From assembly GCF_003287495.1 (NCBI RefSeq), contig NZ_PRLE01000003.1:62001-126000 (forward strand): a stretch of DNA of 64,000 bases. Direction: 5' to 3'. Every line of letters starts with the position of its first letter. The first letter of the stretch is position 1. This DNA comes from Faecalibacterium prausnitzii. GTDB lineage: Bacteria; Bacillota; Clostridia; Oscillospirales; Ruminococcaceae. The translations under genes and the position numbers were made by a program. The notes below the pieces were generated by a model that made no database searches, was not told where the DNA came from, and was given only the letters and a program-made list of their open reading frames with translations. Of the stretch, positions 8,358-19,574 are shown piece by piece.

Positions 8358-9977
8358 TCAAAGCAACGGCGCAATGGCCTTGACCAGCCGCCCGGTGAGG
8401 CAGAGCAGGGTCTGCCCCTGCCAGATGCTCTGTTTGGTGGCTTCCACCGTGCGGCACTGGGTCAGTGTCCGCTGGAAGTCATCTTCAATGGCCGGGATGC
8501 AGGGGGCGTCCACCATCCAGACCGCATCCTCAAAGTGGTGGTAGAGGCTGCGGTAATCCAGATTGATGGTGCCCACCACGGCCTCACGGTCATCCACCAC
8601 AAAGACCTTGGCGTGAACAAAACCCGGCACCCACTCCGAAATTTTGACGCCCGAGCGGATGAGGGCCGCATAGTGGGTCTTGGCCAGCGCATACGGAATG
8701 CGCTTGTCCGGCTTGCCCGGCAGAATGAGGTGGACATCCACGCCCCGCTCCGCCGCGAATTTGAGGGCTGTTTCCAGCTCCCCGTCCAGAATCAGGTAGG
8801 GTGTCATGATGTGGATGTACTTCCGGGCCCGGTTGAGAAGGTCGATATAAACCAGCTCGCCCACCCGTTCCCCGTCCAGCGGGCAATCGCCGTAAGGGGC
8901 CGCAAAGCCCTTGGCTCCCGCCGGGGTCGGGATAGGCTGCTTGAGGTAAGCTTCAAATTCCGGCTCCCGGGCGATATCCCACATCTGCAAAAAGATGGCT
9001 GTCAGCGAGCGGACCGCCTCGCCCTCCAGCATGACAGCGGCATCTTTCCAGCGGCCAAACTTCTCAACATGGTTGATGTACTCGTCGGCCAGATTCACGC
9101 CGCCCGTAAAGCCCACTTTGCCGTCAATGACCAGCACTTTTCGGTGGTCTCGGTAATTATAATGGGTCGAGACAAAGGGCATCAGCGGCGAGAAAACTTT
9201 GCAGGCGATGCCCAGCCGCTCCAGCCGCTTGGGATAGTCCCGGGGCAGGGTGGTGAACTCACAGGTGCCGTCGTACATCACCCGCACATGGACACCCTCA
9301 GCGGCCTTACGGGCCAGCACTTCCAGCACCCGGCCCCACATGAGCCCCTCGTCAATGATGAAATACTCCAGGAAAATATACTGTTTCGCTTTTTCCAGCT
9401 GGCACAGCAACTCCGCGAACTTGGCCTCGCCGCTGGGGAAATAGGTCATAGCCGTGTTCTCATACACCGGGAAGCCGCCGCCTTTCCCCCGCAGGTAGTA
9501 CGCCAGCGAGGCCGCACCCAACTCCTGTGCTTTCAGCCGTTCCAGCGTTTGGGCATCCTGGGGCAGCTGCTCCCGGGTATCCTGTTCCAGCTGCTTGAGG
9601 CGGCGCTTGAGCATCCGGTGGCCGACTTCGCCTTTGGTCCACCAGAACAGCACCACGCCCAGGACCGGCACCAGCGCAATGACCACCAGCCAGGTGATCT
9701 TGGCACTGTTGTCCATATCGCTGTTGAGCAGGTAGATGACCATAACGGCCGTGAACACGATGCTGCCGCCCAACAGATGGGGCACCAGCGCGGTAAACCA
9801 CCGAAACACGCTGAACAGCAGCAGCACTTGCACAAAAAAGAGGGCCAGCACCAGTCCGGTGCGGCCAAAAATGGCCCGGATGATGCCCCGTTTGCCCTTT
9901 TTCAGCAGCCGGATGCCGCCATCCTCAAAAACGCGGACCCGGTCTTTGACATTCTGTTTAAACTCTTCTGGCTTCAT
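8358..9977 (-). CDS. cls: Cardiolipin synthase, phospholipase D family
   Basis: This 539-residue membrane enzyme condenses two phosphatidylglycerol molecules to cardiolipin and glycerol. N-terminal hydrophobic segments lie near 41-65, 70-84 and 94-114. Two PLD motifs follow: H278-x-K280-x4-D285 (DHRKVLVID) and H455-x-K457-x4-D462 (VHAKVFVVD), each followed by a conserved GG or GT strand. Length and architecture match Firmicutes Cls with a phospholipase-D-nuclease N-terminal domain. The ATG at 9977 is preceded by AAAGGAAC. It lies 21 bp after the C39-like peptidase gene and is probably cotranscribed with it. Confidence 0.93.
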   Translation of the reverse strand: MKPEEFKQNVKDRVRVFEDGGIRLLKKGKRGIIRAIFGRTGLVLALFFVQVLLLFSVFRWFTALVPHLLGGSIVFTAVMVIYLLNSDMDNSAKITWLVVIALVPVLGVVLFWWTKGEVGHRMLKRRLKQLEQDTREQLPQDAQTLERLKAQELGAASLAYYLRGKGGGFPVYENTAMTYFPSGEAKFAELLCQLEKAKQYIFLEYFIIDEGLMWGRVLEVLARKAAEGVHVRVMYDGTCEFTTLPRDYPKRLERLGIACKVFSPLMPFVSTHYNYRDHRKVLVIDGKVGFTGGVNLADEYINHVEKFGRWKDAAVMLEGEAVRSLTAIFLQMWDIAREPEFEAYLKQPIPTPAGAKGFAAPYGDCPLDGERVGELVYIDLLNRARKYIHIMTPYLILDGELETALKFAAERGVDVHLILPGKPDKRIPYALAKTHYAALIRSGVKISEWVPGFVHAKVFVVDDREAVVGTINLDYRSLYHHFEDAVWMVDAPCIPAIEDDFQRTLTQCRTVEATKQSIWQGQTLLCLTGRLVKAIAPLL

Positions 9978-9998
9978 AGCGTTCCTTTCATTCCCGGT

Positions 9999-10616
9999 TT
10001 ATTTCCGTTTCAGCGTCACCGCAAACAGCCCCTGTGCCGCATGGCAATCCTCCACCAGCGCCTTGGGCTGGGCGCAGACACCATGGTTGTGCCATGGGTC
10101 ATTGAACCAGTAGTGCTCGTCGTCATAGCCCACCAGCAGCAGGCAGTGCTCGTGGCATTTCCATGCAAAATCCGTGCCGTCGGCCAGCAGCCAGTGGTCC
10201 CGCTCCTCCGGCACCGGGGTGAAATCCAGCGTGGCCCAGAAGACCACCGGCATCCCGGCGTCAATGTACTCGCAGAGCTGCGCCGCCGTCTTGCCCGTCT
10301 CATCCACTACTTCAAAGGCGTCCGCCGCCCCCTCGTGATCCAGCGCGCTCTGCAGTGCCTTGACGATGCAGGGGGCATAGCAGCCATAGCCGGTGTGGTC
10401 GTGGGGGTCGCCGGGGTAGACTTCATAGGGATCCGGGCCGTAGAGCTTTCCATCATAATCCCAGTAGGGCGCGTGGGGCAGGTCCCGCTCAATGAACGTG
10501 TCCGGGTCAATGGCAATGCCCATCGCCTGCAGCAGCATCACCGAGCTGATGCTCTCGCAGCCGTTCACCCAGCGTTCCGTCTGGTCGATATAGGGAGCCG
10601 ATACGATTTTTTTCAT
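9999..10616 (-). CDS. C39-like papain-fold cysteine peptidase
   Basis: This 205-residue protein resembles the peptidase_C39_2 group. The candidate nucleophile is C20 in WVNGCESISSVMLLQ, with the general base histidine in HEHCLLLVGYDD (H157) and an N/D in FNDPW (172-173), the order expected for the fold. No signal peptide or ABC domain is present, so it is not a bacteriocin exporter. The substrate is unknown. The ATG at 10616 (AAAGGAA upstream) was preferred over an extended frame starting at 10652. It lies directly upstream of cls, likely one transcript. Confidence 0.78.
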   Translation of the reverse strand: MKKIVSAPYIDQTERWVNGCESISSVMLLQAMGIAIDPDTFIERDLPHAPYWDYDGKLYGPDPYEVYPGDPHDHTGYGCYAPCIVKALQSALDHEGAADAFEVVDETGKTAAQLCEYIDAGMPVVFWATLDFTPVPEERDHWLLADGTDFAWKCHEHCLLLVGYDDEHYWFNDPWHNHGVCAQPKALVEDCHAAQGLFAVTLKRK

Positions 10617-10749
10617 CAAAATTCCTTTCGAGGCGCAAATGGCCTCTGTCAAAAACAGCCGAAGTGTGGTATCATAGCAACTAACAGATAGTATACCTTA
10701 TTTCGGCACTTTTTTCCACCGGAATCAGAGCGCAGGAGGATATTGGAGT

Positions 10750-11379
10750 ATGAAGAATCTGATCATCGGCATTGCCGGCGGGTCCGGCAGCGGCAAGACC
10801 ACGCTGGCCCTGCGGCTGAAAGAGCGGTTTGGGGAGGATGAAGTCCGCCTCATCTCCCACGACAGCTATTACAAGCGCCACGACGAGCTGCCTTTTGAGG
10901 AGCGCTGCAAACTGAACTACGACCACCCGGACGCCTTTGATAACGCCCTGCTGATCTACCACCTGCAGGAGCTGAAAGCAGGCCGCGCCATCGACTGCCC
11001 GGTGTACGATTACGCCGACCACAACCGCAGCAACAAGGTACAGCACATCGAGCCCGCCCCCGTCCTCATCGTGGAGGGCATCCTGCCCTTTGTGGAGCCG
11101 GAGCTGTGCGAGCTGTTCGACTACAAAATTTATGTGGATACCGACGCCGATGAGCGCATCCTCCGCCGCATCCTGCGGGACGTCAAAGAGCGGGGCCGCT
11201 CGCTGGACAGCGTCATCCACCAGTACCTCACCACGGTCAAACCCATGCACGAGGCCTTTGTGGAGCCCAGCAAACGGAACGCGGACATCATCGTGCCCAA
11301 CGGCGGCGAGAACAGCACCGCCGTGGAGATGCTGGCCCACCACATCCGCAGCCTGATCGAAAAGGCAAACATGATGTAA
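10750..11379 (+). CDS. udk: Uridine kinase
   Basis: This 209-residue kinase phosphorylates uridine and cytidine to UMP and CMP in pyrimidine salvage. The Walker A motif GGSGSGKT is at 10-17. The ISHDSYYKR segment (about 35-43), NYDHPDAFD, the substrate-binding VYDYADHNR and IVEGILPF are all canonical for the family. The ATG at 10750 follows GCAGGAGG. It is divergent from the C39/cls pair and ends before a GC-rich repeat and a bidirectional terminator. Confidence 0.93.
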   Translation: MKNLIIGIAGGSGSGKTTLALRLKERFGEDEVRLISHDSYYKRHDELPFEERCKLNYDHPDAFDNALLIYHLQELKAGRAIDCPVYDYADHNRSNKVQHIEPAPVLIVEGILPFVEPELCELFDYKIYVDTDADERILRRILRDVKERGRSLDSVIHQYLTTVKPMHEAFVEPSKRNADIIVPNGGENSTAVEMLAHHIRSLIEKANMM

Positions 11380-11396
11380 ACTCCTTCCGTCATCGC

Positions 11397-11480
11397 TGCC
11401 GCGATGCCACCTCCCTCCTGGAGGGAGGCCAAAAGGCCCCCTCTGTGAGGGGGCTGCCGCCAAAGGCGGCTGGAGGAGTG
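11397..11480. repeat. Dispersed GC-rich intergenic repeat, copy 1
   Basis: A run of three back-to-back hairpins (11409-11422 inverted arms, 11430-11447 and 11447-11462). Read on the minus strand, its core GGGAGGTGGCA with an adjoining inverted arm resembles the cores at about 15910 and 39720. It lies between udk and atpC. Confidence 0.6.
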
Positions 11481-11485
11481 ACACA

Positions 11486-11525
11486 AAAGCGCCCTGCGTT
11501 TCCCACCGGAAACACAGGGCGCTTT
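11486..11525. terminator. Bidirectional terminator between udk and atpC
   Basis: An 11-bp perfect stem (11486-11496 with 11515-11525) is extended inward by a GTTTCC/GGAAAC arm. It has T-rich tails on the plus strand and a short one on the minus strand. Confidence 0.8.
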
Positions 11526-11536
11526 GCTTTTTGGGG

Positions 11537-11938
11537 TTACGGGTGGATGGAGGTGCGCACCAGGGCACGCTTGAGGCGGGCCTGCGCCAGCTCATACTCC
11601 CGGCGGTCGAGGTTCTTCCGGACCAGAATTTCTTCCGCCCGCTTTTTGGAAGCCTCGGCACGGGCCTGGTCGATGTCCTCTGCCCACTCCCAGGTGGTTG
11701 CCACCAGACGGGCCTCGCCATCGAGTACGGTGAGCATCCCGCCCATACAGGCGGCCCGATGGCTCTGTCCCTCGGCATTGACGATATGGGCCTCACCCAT
11801 GCCCAGCGCGGTGCAGTAATCGCCGTGCTTGGCCAGGATGGCCAGGTCGCCGTCAATGGCGCGGCAGACCACCCGCTCGGCCTGTCCATCAAAGACACAG
11901 CCGTCCGGTGTGACCACCGTCAGATGAAAGGTCGTCAT
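11537..11938 (-). CDS. atpC: ATP synthase F1 epsilon subunit
   Basis: This 133-residue central-stalk subunit controls the rotary ATPase. The N-terminal beta-sandwich (MTTFHLTVVTPDGCVFDG, GDLAILAKHGDYCTALG) and the helical C-terminal part (DIDQARAEASKKRAEE) are typical. It is the last gene of the operon, starting 3 bp after the atpD stop, so translational coupling is likely. Confidence 0.95.
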   Translation of the reverse strand: MTTFHLTVVTPDGCVFDGQAERVVCRAIDGDLAILAKHGDYCTALGMGEAHIVNAEGQSHRAACMGGMLTVLDGEARLVATTWEWAEDIDQARAEASKKRAEEILVRKNLDRREYELAQARLKRALVRTSIHP

Positions 11939-11941
11939 GGT

Positions 11942-13339
<1,398 letters not shown>

Positions 13340-13369
13340 CTACAACTCCTTACTAAAAAATCAATAAAC

Positions 13370-14218
13370 TCAATTCTCCGCGCCTGCCACGATCTCCGTG
13401 ATCTCCTGGGTGATCGCAGCCTGACGGGCACGGTTGTAATACAGATTCAGATGGTCGATCATTTCCCCGGCGTTCTTGGTGGCGGCGTCCATGGCGGTGC
13501 GGCGGGCAGCCAGCTCACTGGCCACGCTCTCGCACACGGCACCGTAGACGATGCCGGCCACATACTCGGGGATGATGGCGCGGAATACTTCCTCGCTGCT
13601 GGGCTTGTACAAAATCTGGCTGCGGCGGGCCTCGGCTTTCTGCTCTTCCGTCGGCTCAATGGACAGCGGCAGCACCTCCAGCGTGGTGGCGGTCTGGGTC
13701 ATCATGGAGTCAAACCGGGTGTAGCAGATCTTTACGGCGTCGTACTCGCCTTTCAAAAAGCCCTCGGTGATGCTGCGGGAGAGCTGGAAGCACTCGCCCA
13801 CCGAGATATCGGCGGCCAGCAGTACCTCCTGGGTGAACAGCTCTGCCCCATGCTGGGCAAAGTGCTCCGCCGCCCGCTTCCCGATGGGCAGCACCGTCAC
13901 CGGGCCCTCGTGGGCATCCGCCTGCTTGAAGATGTTGGCGTTATAGCCGCCCGCCAGGCCGCGGTCGCCTGCAATGACGATCAGCAGGGTGCGTTTGATC
14001 TCATCCCGCCGCAGGTAGGGATTGCGGGTCCGGGGGTCTGCCGCCGCGATCTTGGTCAGCGATGCGTACAGCGTTTCAAAATAGGGGCGGCTGTGCTCCA
14101 CCCGCTCCTTGGCACGGCGCATTTTGGAGGAAGCCACCAGCTCCATGGCCTTGGTGATCTGCATGGTACTCTCTACGCTTTTGATGCGCAGCTTGATGTC
14201 CTTCATGGAACCTGCCAT
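13370..14218 (-). CDS. atpG: ATP synthase F1 gamma subunit
   Basis: This 282-residue rotor shaft has the conserved N-terminal coiled coil (DIKLRIKSVESTMQITKAM, SSKMRRAKERV) and the C-terminal helix (NAGEMIDHLNLYYNRARQ, ITQEITEIV). The central Rossmann-like part contains ITLLIVIAGDRGLAGGYN-like sequence. It lies between atpA (21 bp) and atpD. Confidence 0.96.
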   Translation of the reverse strand: MAGSMKDIKLRIKSVESTMQITKAMELVASSKMRRAKERVEHSRPYFETLYASLTKIAAADPRTRNPYLRRDEIKRTLLIVIAGDRGLAGGYNANIFKQADAHEGPVTVLPIGKRAAEHFAQHGAELFTQEVLLAADISVGECFQLSRSITEGFLKGEYDAVKICYTRFDSMMTQTATTLEVLPLSIEPTEEQKAEARRSQILYKPSSEEVFRAIIPEYVAGIVYGAVCESVASELAARRTAMDAATKNAGEMIDHLNLYYNRARQAAITQEITEIVAGAEN

Positions 14219-14238
14219 GCGTTATGCCTCCTTCCTGT

Positions 14239-15759
14239 TCAGTGCGCCTTGAGGAAGCTCTCCGTGTAGGCGGACAGAACGCTCTTGAGTGCCTGCTCGG
14301 CATCGGCGTCCAGTTTGCCCGTGGTGCGGATCGTTTCCATCACCGCAGCGCCGGAAGCGTCGGTGTCCAGATATTCGTACAGGCCTTTCTCATACTCGGC
14401 CACATCGGCCACTTTCACCTTGACCAGATAGTCGTGGATGGTGGCATACAGGATGGCCACCTGTTTTTCCACGGCCACGGGGGCGGAGCGGTTCTGCTTG
14501 AGCACTTCCACGATGCGCTCGCCCTGTGCCAGACGGGCCTTGGTATCGGCGTCCAGATCGGAACCGAACTGGGCGAACGACTGCAGCTCGCGGTACTGGG
14601 AGTAGATCAGCTTCAGGGTGCCGGCCACTTTCTTCATGGCCTTGATCTGGGCGTTGCCGCCGACACGGGACACCGAGATGCCGGGGTTGACGGCCGGCAT
14701 GACGCCGGAGTGGAACAGCTCGGTCTCCAGGAAGATCTGGCCATCGGTGATGGAGATGACGTTGGTCGGGATGTAGGCCGACACGTCGCCCGCCTGGGTC
14801 TCGATGATGGGCAGAGCCGTCAGGCTGCCGCCGCCCAGCTCGTCGGAGAGCTTGGCCGCGCGCTCCAGCAGACGGGAGTGCAGATAGAAGACGTCGCCGG
14901 GGTAGGCCTCACGTCCCGGGGGACGGCGGATCAGCAGCGACAGGGCACGGTAGGCCACGGCGTGCTTGGACAGGTCATCGTAGATGATCAGGACATGCTT
15001 GCCCTGATGCATGAAGTACTCGCCCATGGCACAGCCGGAGTAGGGTGCGATATACTGCAGGGGCGACAGCTCCGAAGCCGTGGCGGAAACCACGATGGTG
15101 TAACCCATGGCTCCGGCCTCGGTCAGGCTCTGCACCAGGTTTGCCACGGTAGAGCGCTTCTGGCCGATGGCAACATAGATGCAGATGACGTCCTTGCCTT
15201 TCTGGTTGATGATGGTATCGGCGGCGATGGTGGTCTTGCCGGTCTGGCGGTCGCCGATGATGAGCTCACGCTGGCCGCGGCCAATGGGGATCATGGAGTC
15301 GATGGCCTTGATGCCCGTCTGCAAAGGCTCCTTGACGGGCTGGCGCTCGATGATGCCGGGCGCTTTGCTCTCAATGGCGCGGTACTCGGTGGTCTCAATG
15401 GGGCCCGCGCCGTCGATGGGCTGGCCCAGCGCGTTGACGACACGGCCGATCAGAGCTTCGCCCACCGGGACGGAGACGACCTTGCCCGTGCGCTTGACGG
15501 TGCTGCCTTCCTTGATGCCGACGTCGGAGCCCAGCAGCACGATGGAGACGGTATTCTCCTCCAGGTTCTGAGCCATGCCGTACTCGCCGTTGTCAAACTG
15601 GAGCAGCTCGCCCGCCATGCACTTTTCCAGACCACTGGCACGGGCGATGCCGTCGCCCACCAGGATGACCGTGCCCACCTCGCTCTGCTCAATGACATTC
15701 TCGTAATGCTTGATCTGAGCACGGATGATCTTAGAGATCTCTTCAGGTTTCAGTTGCAT
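14239..15759 (-). CDS. atpA: ATP synthase F1 alpha subunit
   Basis: This 506-residue non-catalytic nucleotide-binding subunit carries the P-loop GDRQTGKT (169-176) and [17 protein letters not shown] chose ATG at 15759 ([20 protein letters not shown]), which gives the standard family N-terminus; an in-frame GTG at 15846 and ATG at 15831 would add 24-29 residues with no homology I recognise. The ribosome site (GGTGA) is weak. The gene is separated from atpH by about 220 bp holding a dispersed repeat, unlike all other junctions in the operon. Confidence 0.95.
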   Translation of the reverse strand: MQLKPEEISKIIRAQIKHYENVIEQSEVGTVILVGDGIARASGLEKCMAGELLQFDNGEYGMAQNLEENTVSIVLLGSDVGIKEGSTVKRTGKVVSVPVGEALIGRVVNALGQPIDGAGPIETTEYRAIESKAPGIIERQPVKEPLQTGIKAIDSMIPIGRGQRELIIGDRQTGKTTIAADTIINQKGKDVICIYVAIGQKRSTVANLVQSLTEAGAMGYTIVVSATASELSPLQYIAPYSGCAMGEYFMHQGKHVLIIYDDLSKHAVAYRALSLLIRRPPGREAYPGDVFYLHSRLLERAAKLSDELGGGSLTALPIIETQAGDVSAYIPTNVISITDGQIFLETELFHSGVMPAVNPGISVSRVGGNAQIKAMKKVAGTLKLIYSQYRELQSFAQFGSDLDADTKARLAQGERIVEVLKQNRSAPVAVEKQVAILYATIHDYLVKVKVADVAEYEKGLYEYLDTDASGAAVMETIRTTGKLDADAEQALKSVLSAYTESFLKAH

Positions 15760-15878
15760 TGTTGTGTCTTCACCACTCAATTCTTTGGTATTTTCGTGGA
15801 TAATCGGTCTTACTTTCTCCGTCTGCTGCATTTCACTTGATGACACTTTCCTTTACAGGCGGAAAGCTTGTCCTCTTT

Positions 15879-15981
15879 GCCAAGGGCTCCCCTGGTAGGA
15901 AAGACTCCCCCGGCCGGGGGAGGTGGCACGCAAGTGCCGAAAGGGGAACGGCTGGCGAGCGAATGCGAGACTGAGAGGTTT
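15879..15981. repeat. Dispersed GC-rich intergenic repeat, copy 2, inside the atp operon
   Basis: The core AAGACTCCCCCGGCCGGGGG, then AGGTGGCACG and a GGCAC/GTGCC hairpin (15900-15940), is nearly identical to 39709-39745. It lies in the only long gap (atpH-atpA) of the ATP synthase operon. The family's outer end (CAAGGGCTCCCC at 15881) is degenerate. Confidence 0.7.
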
Positions 15982-16519
15982 ACAACGTTGCTGCCGCGAT
16001 GTTCCGCCGCAGGGTGGCCAGCCGGTTCTGGACTGTGCCGTCCAGCTCGGTGCCCTCGATGTCCAGGCGGATGCCGCCCAGCACACTGGGGTCGATCTTG
16101 GTCGCCAGGTCGATCTTCTTCCCGGTGATCGTCTCCAGCTTCTGGCGCAGCTGCTCGGTCTGCGCGGCAGTCATGGCAATGGCCGTGATGGCCGTTGCTT
16201 CCAGAATGCCGTGCGCGGCGTTGTAGCGGATGCGGTAGGCCCGCGCGCAGCCCGGCAGCTCCCGCAGGGTGCCGTTCTCGCACAGGATCTTCAAAAAGTT
16301 CAGCACATAGAGGTGGACCTGCCCGCGAAACGCCTCGTCCAGCAGGGCGCAGCGCTCTTTCTTGGGGATGCTGGGGGTGCTGAGCAGCCGCAGGTACTCC
16401 GGGTCGTCCCGGATCAGCTTGGCTGCTTCGTCCAGCTCGTCCAGAATGCGGGTCTCAAGCCCCTCCTCCGCTGCCAGGTCGTACAGACTGCCGCCGTACA
16501 TCCTTGCGATCTCGGTCAT
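15980..16519 (-). CDS. atpH: ATP synthase F1 delta subunit
   Basis: This 179-residue peripheral-stalk subunit links the F1 crown to subunit b. The N-terminal helical domain (MTEIARMYGGSLYDLAAEEG) and C-terminal domain (KIDLATKIDPSVLGGIRLDI) match OSCP/delta. The start overlaps the atpF stop in an ATGA arrangement (16516-16519). The stop falls at the edge of the repeat element, suggesting the insertion contacted its 3' end. Confidence 0.93.
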   Translation of the reverse strand: MTEIARMYGGSLYDLAAEEGLETRILDELDEAAKLIRDDPEYLRLLSTPSIPKKERCALLDEAFRGQVHLYVLNFLKILCENGTLRELPGCARAYRIRYNAAHGILEATAITAIAMTAAQTEQLRQKLETITGKKIDLATKIDPSVLGGIRLDIEGTELDGTVQNRLATLRRNIAAATL

Positions 16520-17022
16520 GATGCTTCACCCACATTTTTGATAAATTCGTCGATCAGGTCTTTGTGGTCTGCTTCGCGGATCTCGCGCTCCACGACCTTG
16601 GAGGCGATCTCCATGGCCATGCCGCCGATCTCGTCCTTGACCTCGTTGACGGCCTTTTTGCGCTCCTGCGCAATGTCGGCCTCCGCTTTCTGCTTGAGGG
16701 CAGCCGCCTGGGCCCGGGCCTCCCCCAGCAGCTCCTCGCTGCGGGCGGTGGCGGTCTTCTGGGCCGCTGCCACGATCTGGTTGGCCTCGGTGCGGGCGTT
16801 CTGCAGGTTCTGCTCATACTCAGCCTTCATGGCTTCGGCCTCGGTGCGGAGCTTCTGGGCATCCGCGATCTGGCTGTCCGCCTTGGCCTTGCGCTCGGCA
16901 ATGACTTTTTTGACCGGGTTCAGCAGCAGCTTTTTAAAGATCACCAGCTGGATCATCAGGTTGCAGATCTGGGCGACGAACGTCCAGCCATCCAGCGTGA
17001 TCAGTGCCTGATAAAGTTGCAT
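16516..17022 (-). CDS. atpF: ATP synthase Fo b subunit
   Basis: This 168-residue protein has one N-terminal membrane segment (about 12-34) followed by a long charged coiled coil (KVIAERKAKADSQIADAQ onward), the stator arm of the enzyme. The LLNPVKKVIAERK hinge is typical. It lies between atpE (41 bp) and atpH (4-bp overlap). Confidence 0.95.
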   Translation of the reverse strand: MQLYQALITLDGWTFVAQICNLMIQLVIFKKLLLNPVKKVIAERKAKADSQIADAQKLRTEAEAMKAEYEQNLQNARTEANQIVAAAQKTATARSEELLGEARAQAAALKQKAEADIAQERKKAVNEVKDEIGGMAMEIASKVVEREIREADHKDLIDEFIKNVGEAS

Positions 17023-17063
17023 AAGCTTCTCCCCTTTCTTCCGGTATTACAAGTAAGGGGCGC

Positions 17064-18147
<1,084 letters not shown>

Positions 18148-18150
18148 TTG

Positions 18151-18651
18151 TTACGTTTCACCCCCTTTGTCCGCGGGGTCTGCTGCCGGAGCCGCGGCGG
18201 GGGCCGGGTCATCTTCCACCGAGATGTCCACATGCTCCTGCTGCGTTTTCAGCGGCTTGTACTTGCCCGTTATTTGCAGGTAATAAATGGTGATCCGAGG
18301 GAAAAACAGCGGCAGGATGCTGGCAAAGGCCTGGAAGCAGGGGGCCGCGATGGCCACCACCACCCAGACAGCCTGCAGCAGCATCCGCCCGTTGTAGGAA
18401 AGCTGTAATTTTGCTTTGCGGCGTTTTTCGTCCTGCTCGTCGATGATCTTCTGCACCACAAGACAGATGCCTGCAAAGTTGCCGATGGCCACCAGCGCGC
18501 CAACGAGGCTGCCCAGGATGACCGAAGAATCGAACCGGGCCCAGCCCACCGTGTGCAGGGCCGCGAACACCACCCACATGGCGGCGGTGCAGATGGCCGT
18601 GCCCCCGGCAATGCGCCCGAGCTCTTTTTTGGATTCCGGTTCCAGTTTCAT
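18151..18651 (-). CDS. atpI: ATP synthase subunit I-like protein
   Basis: This 166-residue protein has about four membrane segments (near 16-36, 45-66, 92-110 and 112-125) and an acidic, Ala/Pro-rich cytoplasmic tail (about 140-166). Position directly before atpB and the topology fit the ATP synthase I family, which helps c-ring assembly or Mg2+ supply. Sequence similarity is weak, so the call leans on context. Confidence 0.7.
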   Translation of the reverse strand: MKLEPESKKELGRIAGGTAICTAAMWVVFAALHTVGWARFDSSVILGSLVGALVAIGNFAGICLVVQKIIDEQDEKRRKAKLQLSYNGRMLLQAVWVVVAIAAPCFQAFASILPLFFPRITIYYLQITGKYKPLKTQQEHVDISVEDDPAPAAAPAADPADKGGET

Positions 18652-18676
18652 GGAAACGCCCTCCCCGTGTTGTAGT

Positions 18677-18937
18677 TTACAGGTGCGAGTTGAACCCGAC
18701 GCGGCGGGGTTTGTCTTTCTGGGCCTGCTTGAGATGCTCTTTGGCGAACACCCAGAAATTTTGCGCCCCGGCAGCCAGCCCCAGCAAAATAGCCGGGATA
18801 TAGACCCACATCGGCCAGCCCCAGTGGTTGACTGCCCACCAGCATCCGCCCAGGCAGAGCACCAGTGGCAGCAGCAGGTTGAGCCCCAATTGCGTCAGCC
18901 AGACGAGGTCTTCCAGCGTTTTGTAAAGGCCTTTCAC
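18677..18937 (-). CDS. AtpZ/AtpI-like membrane protein, first gene of the atp operon
   Basis: This 86-residue protein has two hydrophobic segments (about 11-33 and 38-58) of the ATPase_gene1 type, with a charged tail (FAKEHLKQAQKDKP). AtpZ-like proteins, with AtpI, are linked to ion supply or assembly of the synthase. I chose GTG at 18937 (MKGLYKTLEDLVWLTQ), preceded by GGGGAGGGG; the longer frame to 19030 would start inside the predicted leader hairpin. It begins about 90 nt after the operon promoter. Confidence 0.7.
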   Translation of the reverse strand: MKGLYKTLEDLVWLTQLGLNLLLPLVLCLGGCWWAVNHWGWPMWVYIPAILLGLAAGAQNFWVFAKEHLKQAQKDKPRRVGFNSHL

Positions 18938-18994
18938 TGCATCGGTTCCCCTCCCCTGTTGTAGGATATGCTCCCCGCCCACGGGCGGCGGCGC

Positions 18995-19030
18995 ATGATG
19001 AAGATTTTTTTCACAAAGAATCTTTATCAT
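18995..19030 (-). promoter_or_regulatory. Stem-loop in the atp operon leader
   Basis: A 12-bp inverted repeat with one mismatch (18995-19006 with 19019-19030) lies at the very 5' end of the predicted transcript, where it may stabilise the mRNA. A second GC hairpin lies at 18974-18989. Confidence 0.5.
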
Positions 19031-19032
19031 CC

Positions 19033-19061
19033 ATTATACTCAAAATGGCTGTGAAAGGCAA
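19033..19061 (-). promoter_or_regulatory. Promoter of the ATP synthase operon
   Basis: On the minus strand, TTGCCT (19061-19056), a 17-bp spacer and perfect TATAAT (19038-19033). Confidence 0.8.
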
Positions 19062-19246
19062 TCAATTTTCCACTATTTTTTAGCAAAAGTCTATAATTGC
19101 CATGAAGTTCGTTATATCTAACCAAAAGTTTTTCAGAAACCATCCTGTTTCTTTACAGGAACTTTTATCATTTCGACAAAATTGTCCGGAAAAATTTTTC
19201 ATTCGACTCTTGACAGCCAAAATGTCAACCATCAATCTGTGCAAAA

Positions 19247-19294
19247 TGCAAAAAGCCCCGGCGGGCGGCTGCGGAATTGCAGCGCCCGCCGGGG
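19247..19294 (-). terminator. Terminator after yoeB, copy 1 of a duplicated 48-bp unit
   Basis: A GC-rich stem-loop reads on the minus strand into CTTTTTGCA. Bases 19247-19294 are identical to 19924-19971. AT-rich sequence between here and the atp promoter (19062-19246) shows nothing else I can name. Confidence 0.85.
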
Positions 19295-19313
19295 ACTCCC
19301 TGAGTGCTATTTT

Positions 19314-19574
19314 TCAATCATCGTAGTGGCCGCGGCAGGAAACGATTTCCAACAGACCGTCTCGGATACGGTACACCAGCCGGTTGGTATCGTCAATACG
19401 GCGGCTCCACAGTCCGGCTTCCCGGTACTTTAAGCCCTCCGGTTTACCGATGCCCGCAAATGGGTCACGCTCCACATCTTTGATAAGGGCATTGATCCGT
19501 TTCAGCGTCTTCTTATCCTGCGTCTGCCAGTAGAGATAGTCTTCCCACGCCTCCTCAAACCAGATCTTCCGCAT
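19314..19574 (-). CDS. yoeB: YoeB-family mRNA interferase toxin
   Basis: This 86-residue RelE-superfamily toxin cleaves mRNA at the ribosomal A site in known members. The catalytic residues of E. coli YoeB are present at the same numbers: E46, R65 and H83 (in CRGHYDD). Family landmarks EEAWEDYLYWQ and WSRRIDDTNRLVYRI are intact, so it looks active. The start codon overlaps the antitoxin stop. The pair is flanked by two identical terminators, suggesting it was inserted there. Confidence 0.93.
   Translation of the reverse strand: MRKIWFEEAWEDYLYWQTQDKKTLKRINALIKDVERDPFAGIGKPEGLKYREAGLWSRRIDDTNRLVYRIRDGLLEIVSCRGHYDD

Noticed and set aside
8352-10691. A 779-codon plus-strand frame opposite cls and the C39-like gene
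   Set aside because: Opposite-strand shadow of genes with intact motifs; no ribosome site or domains.
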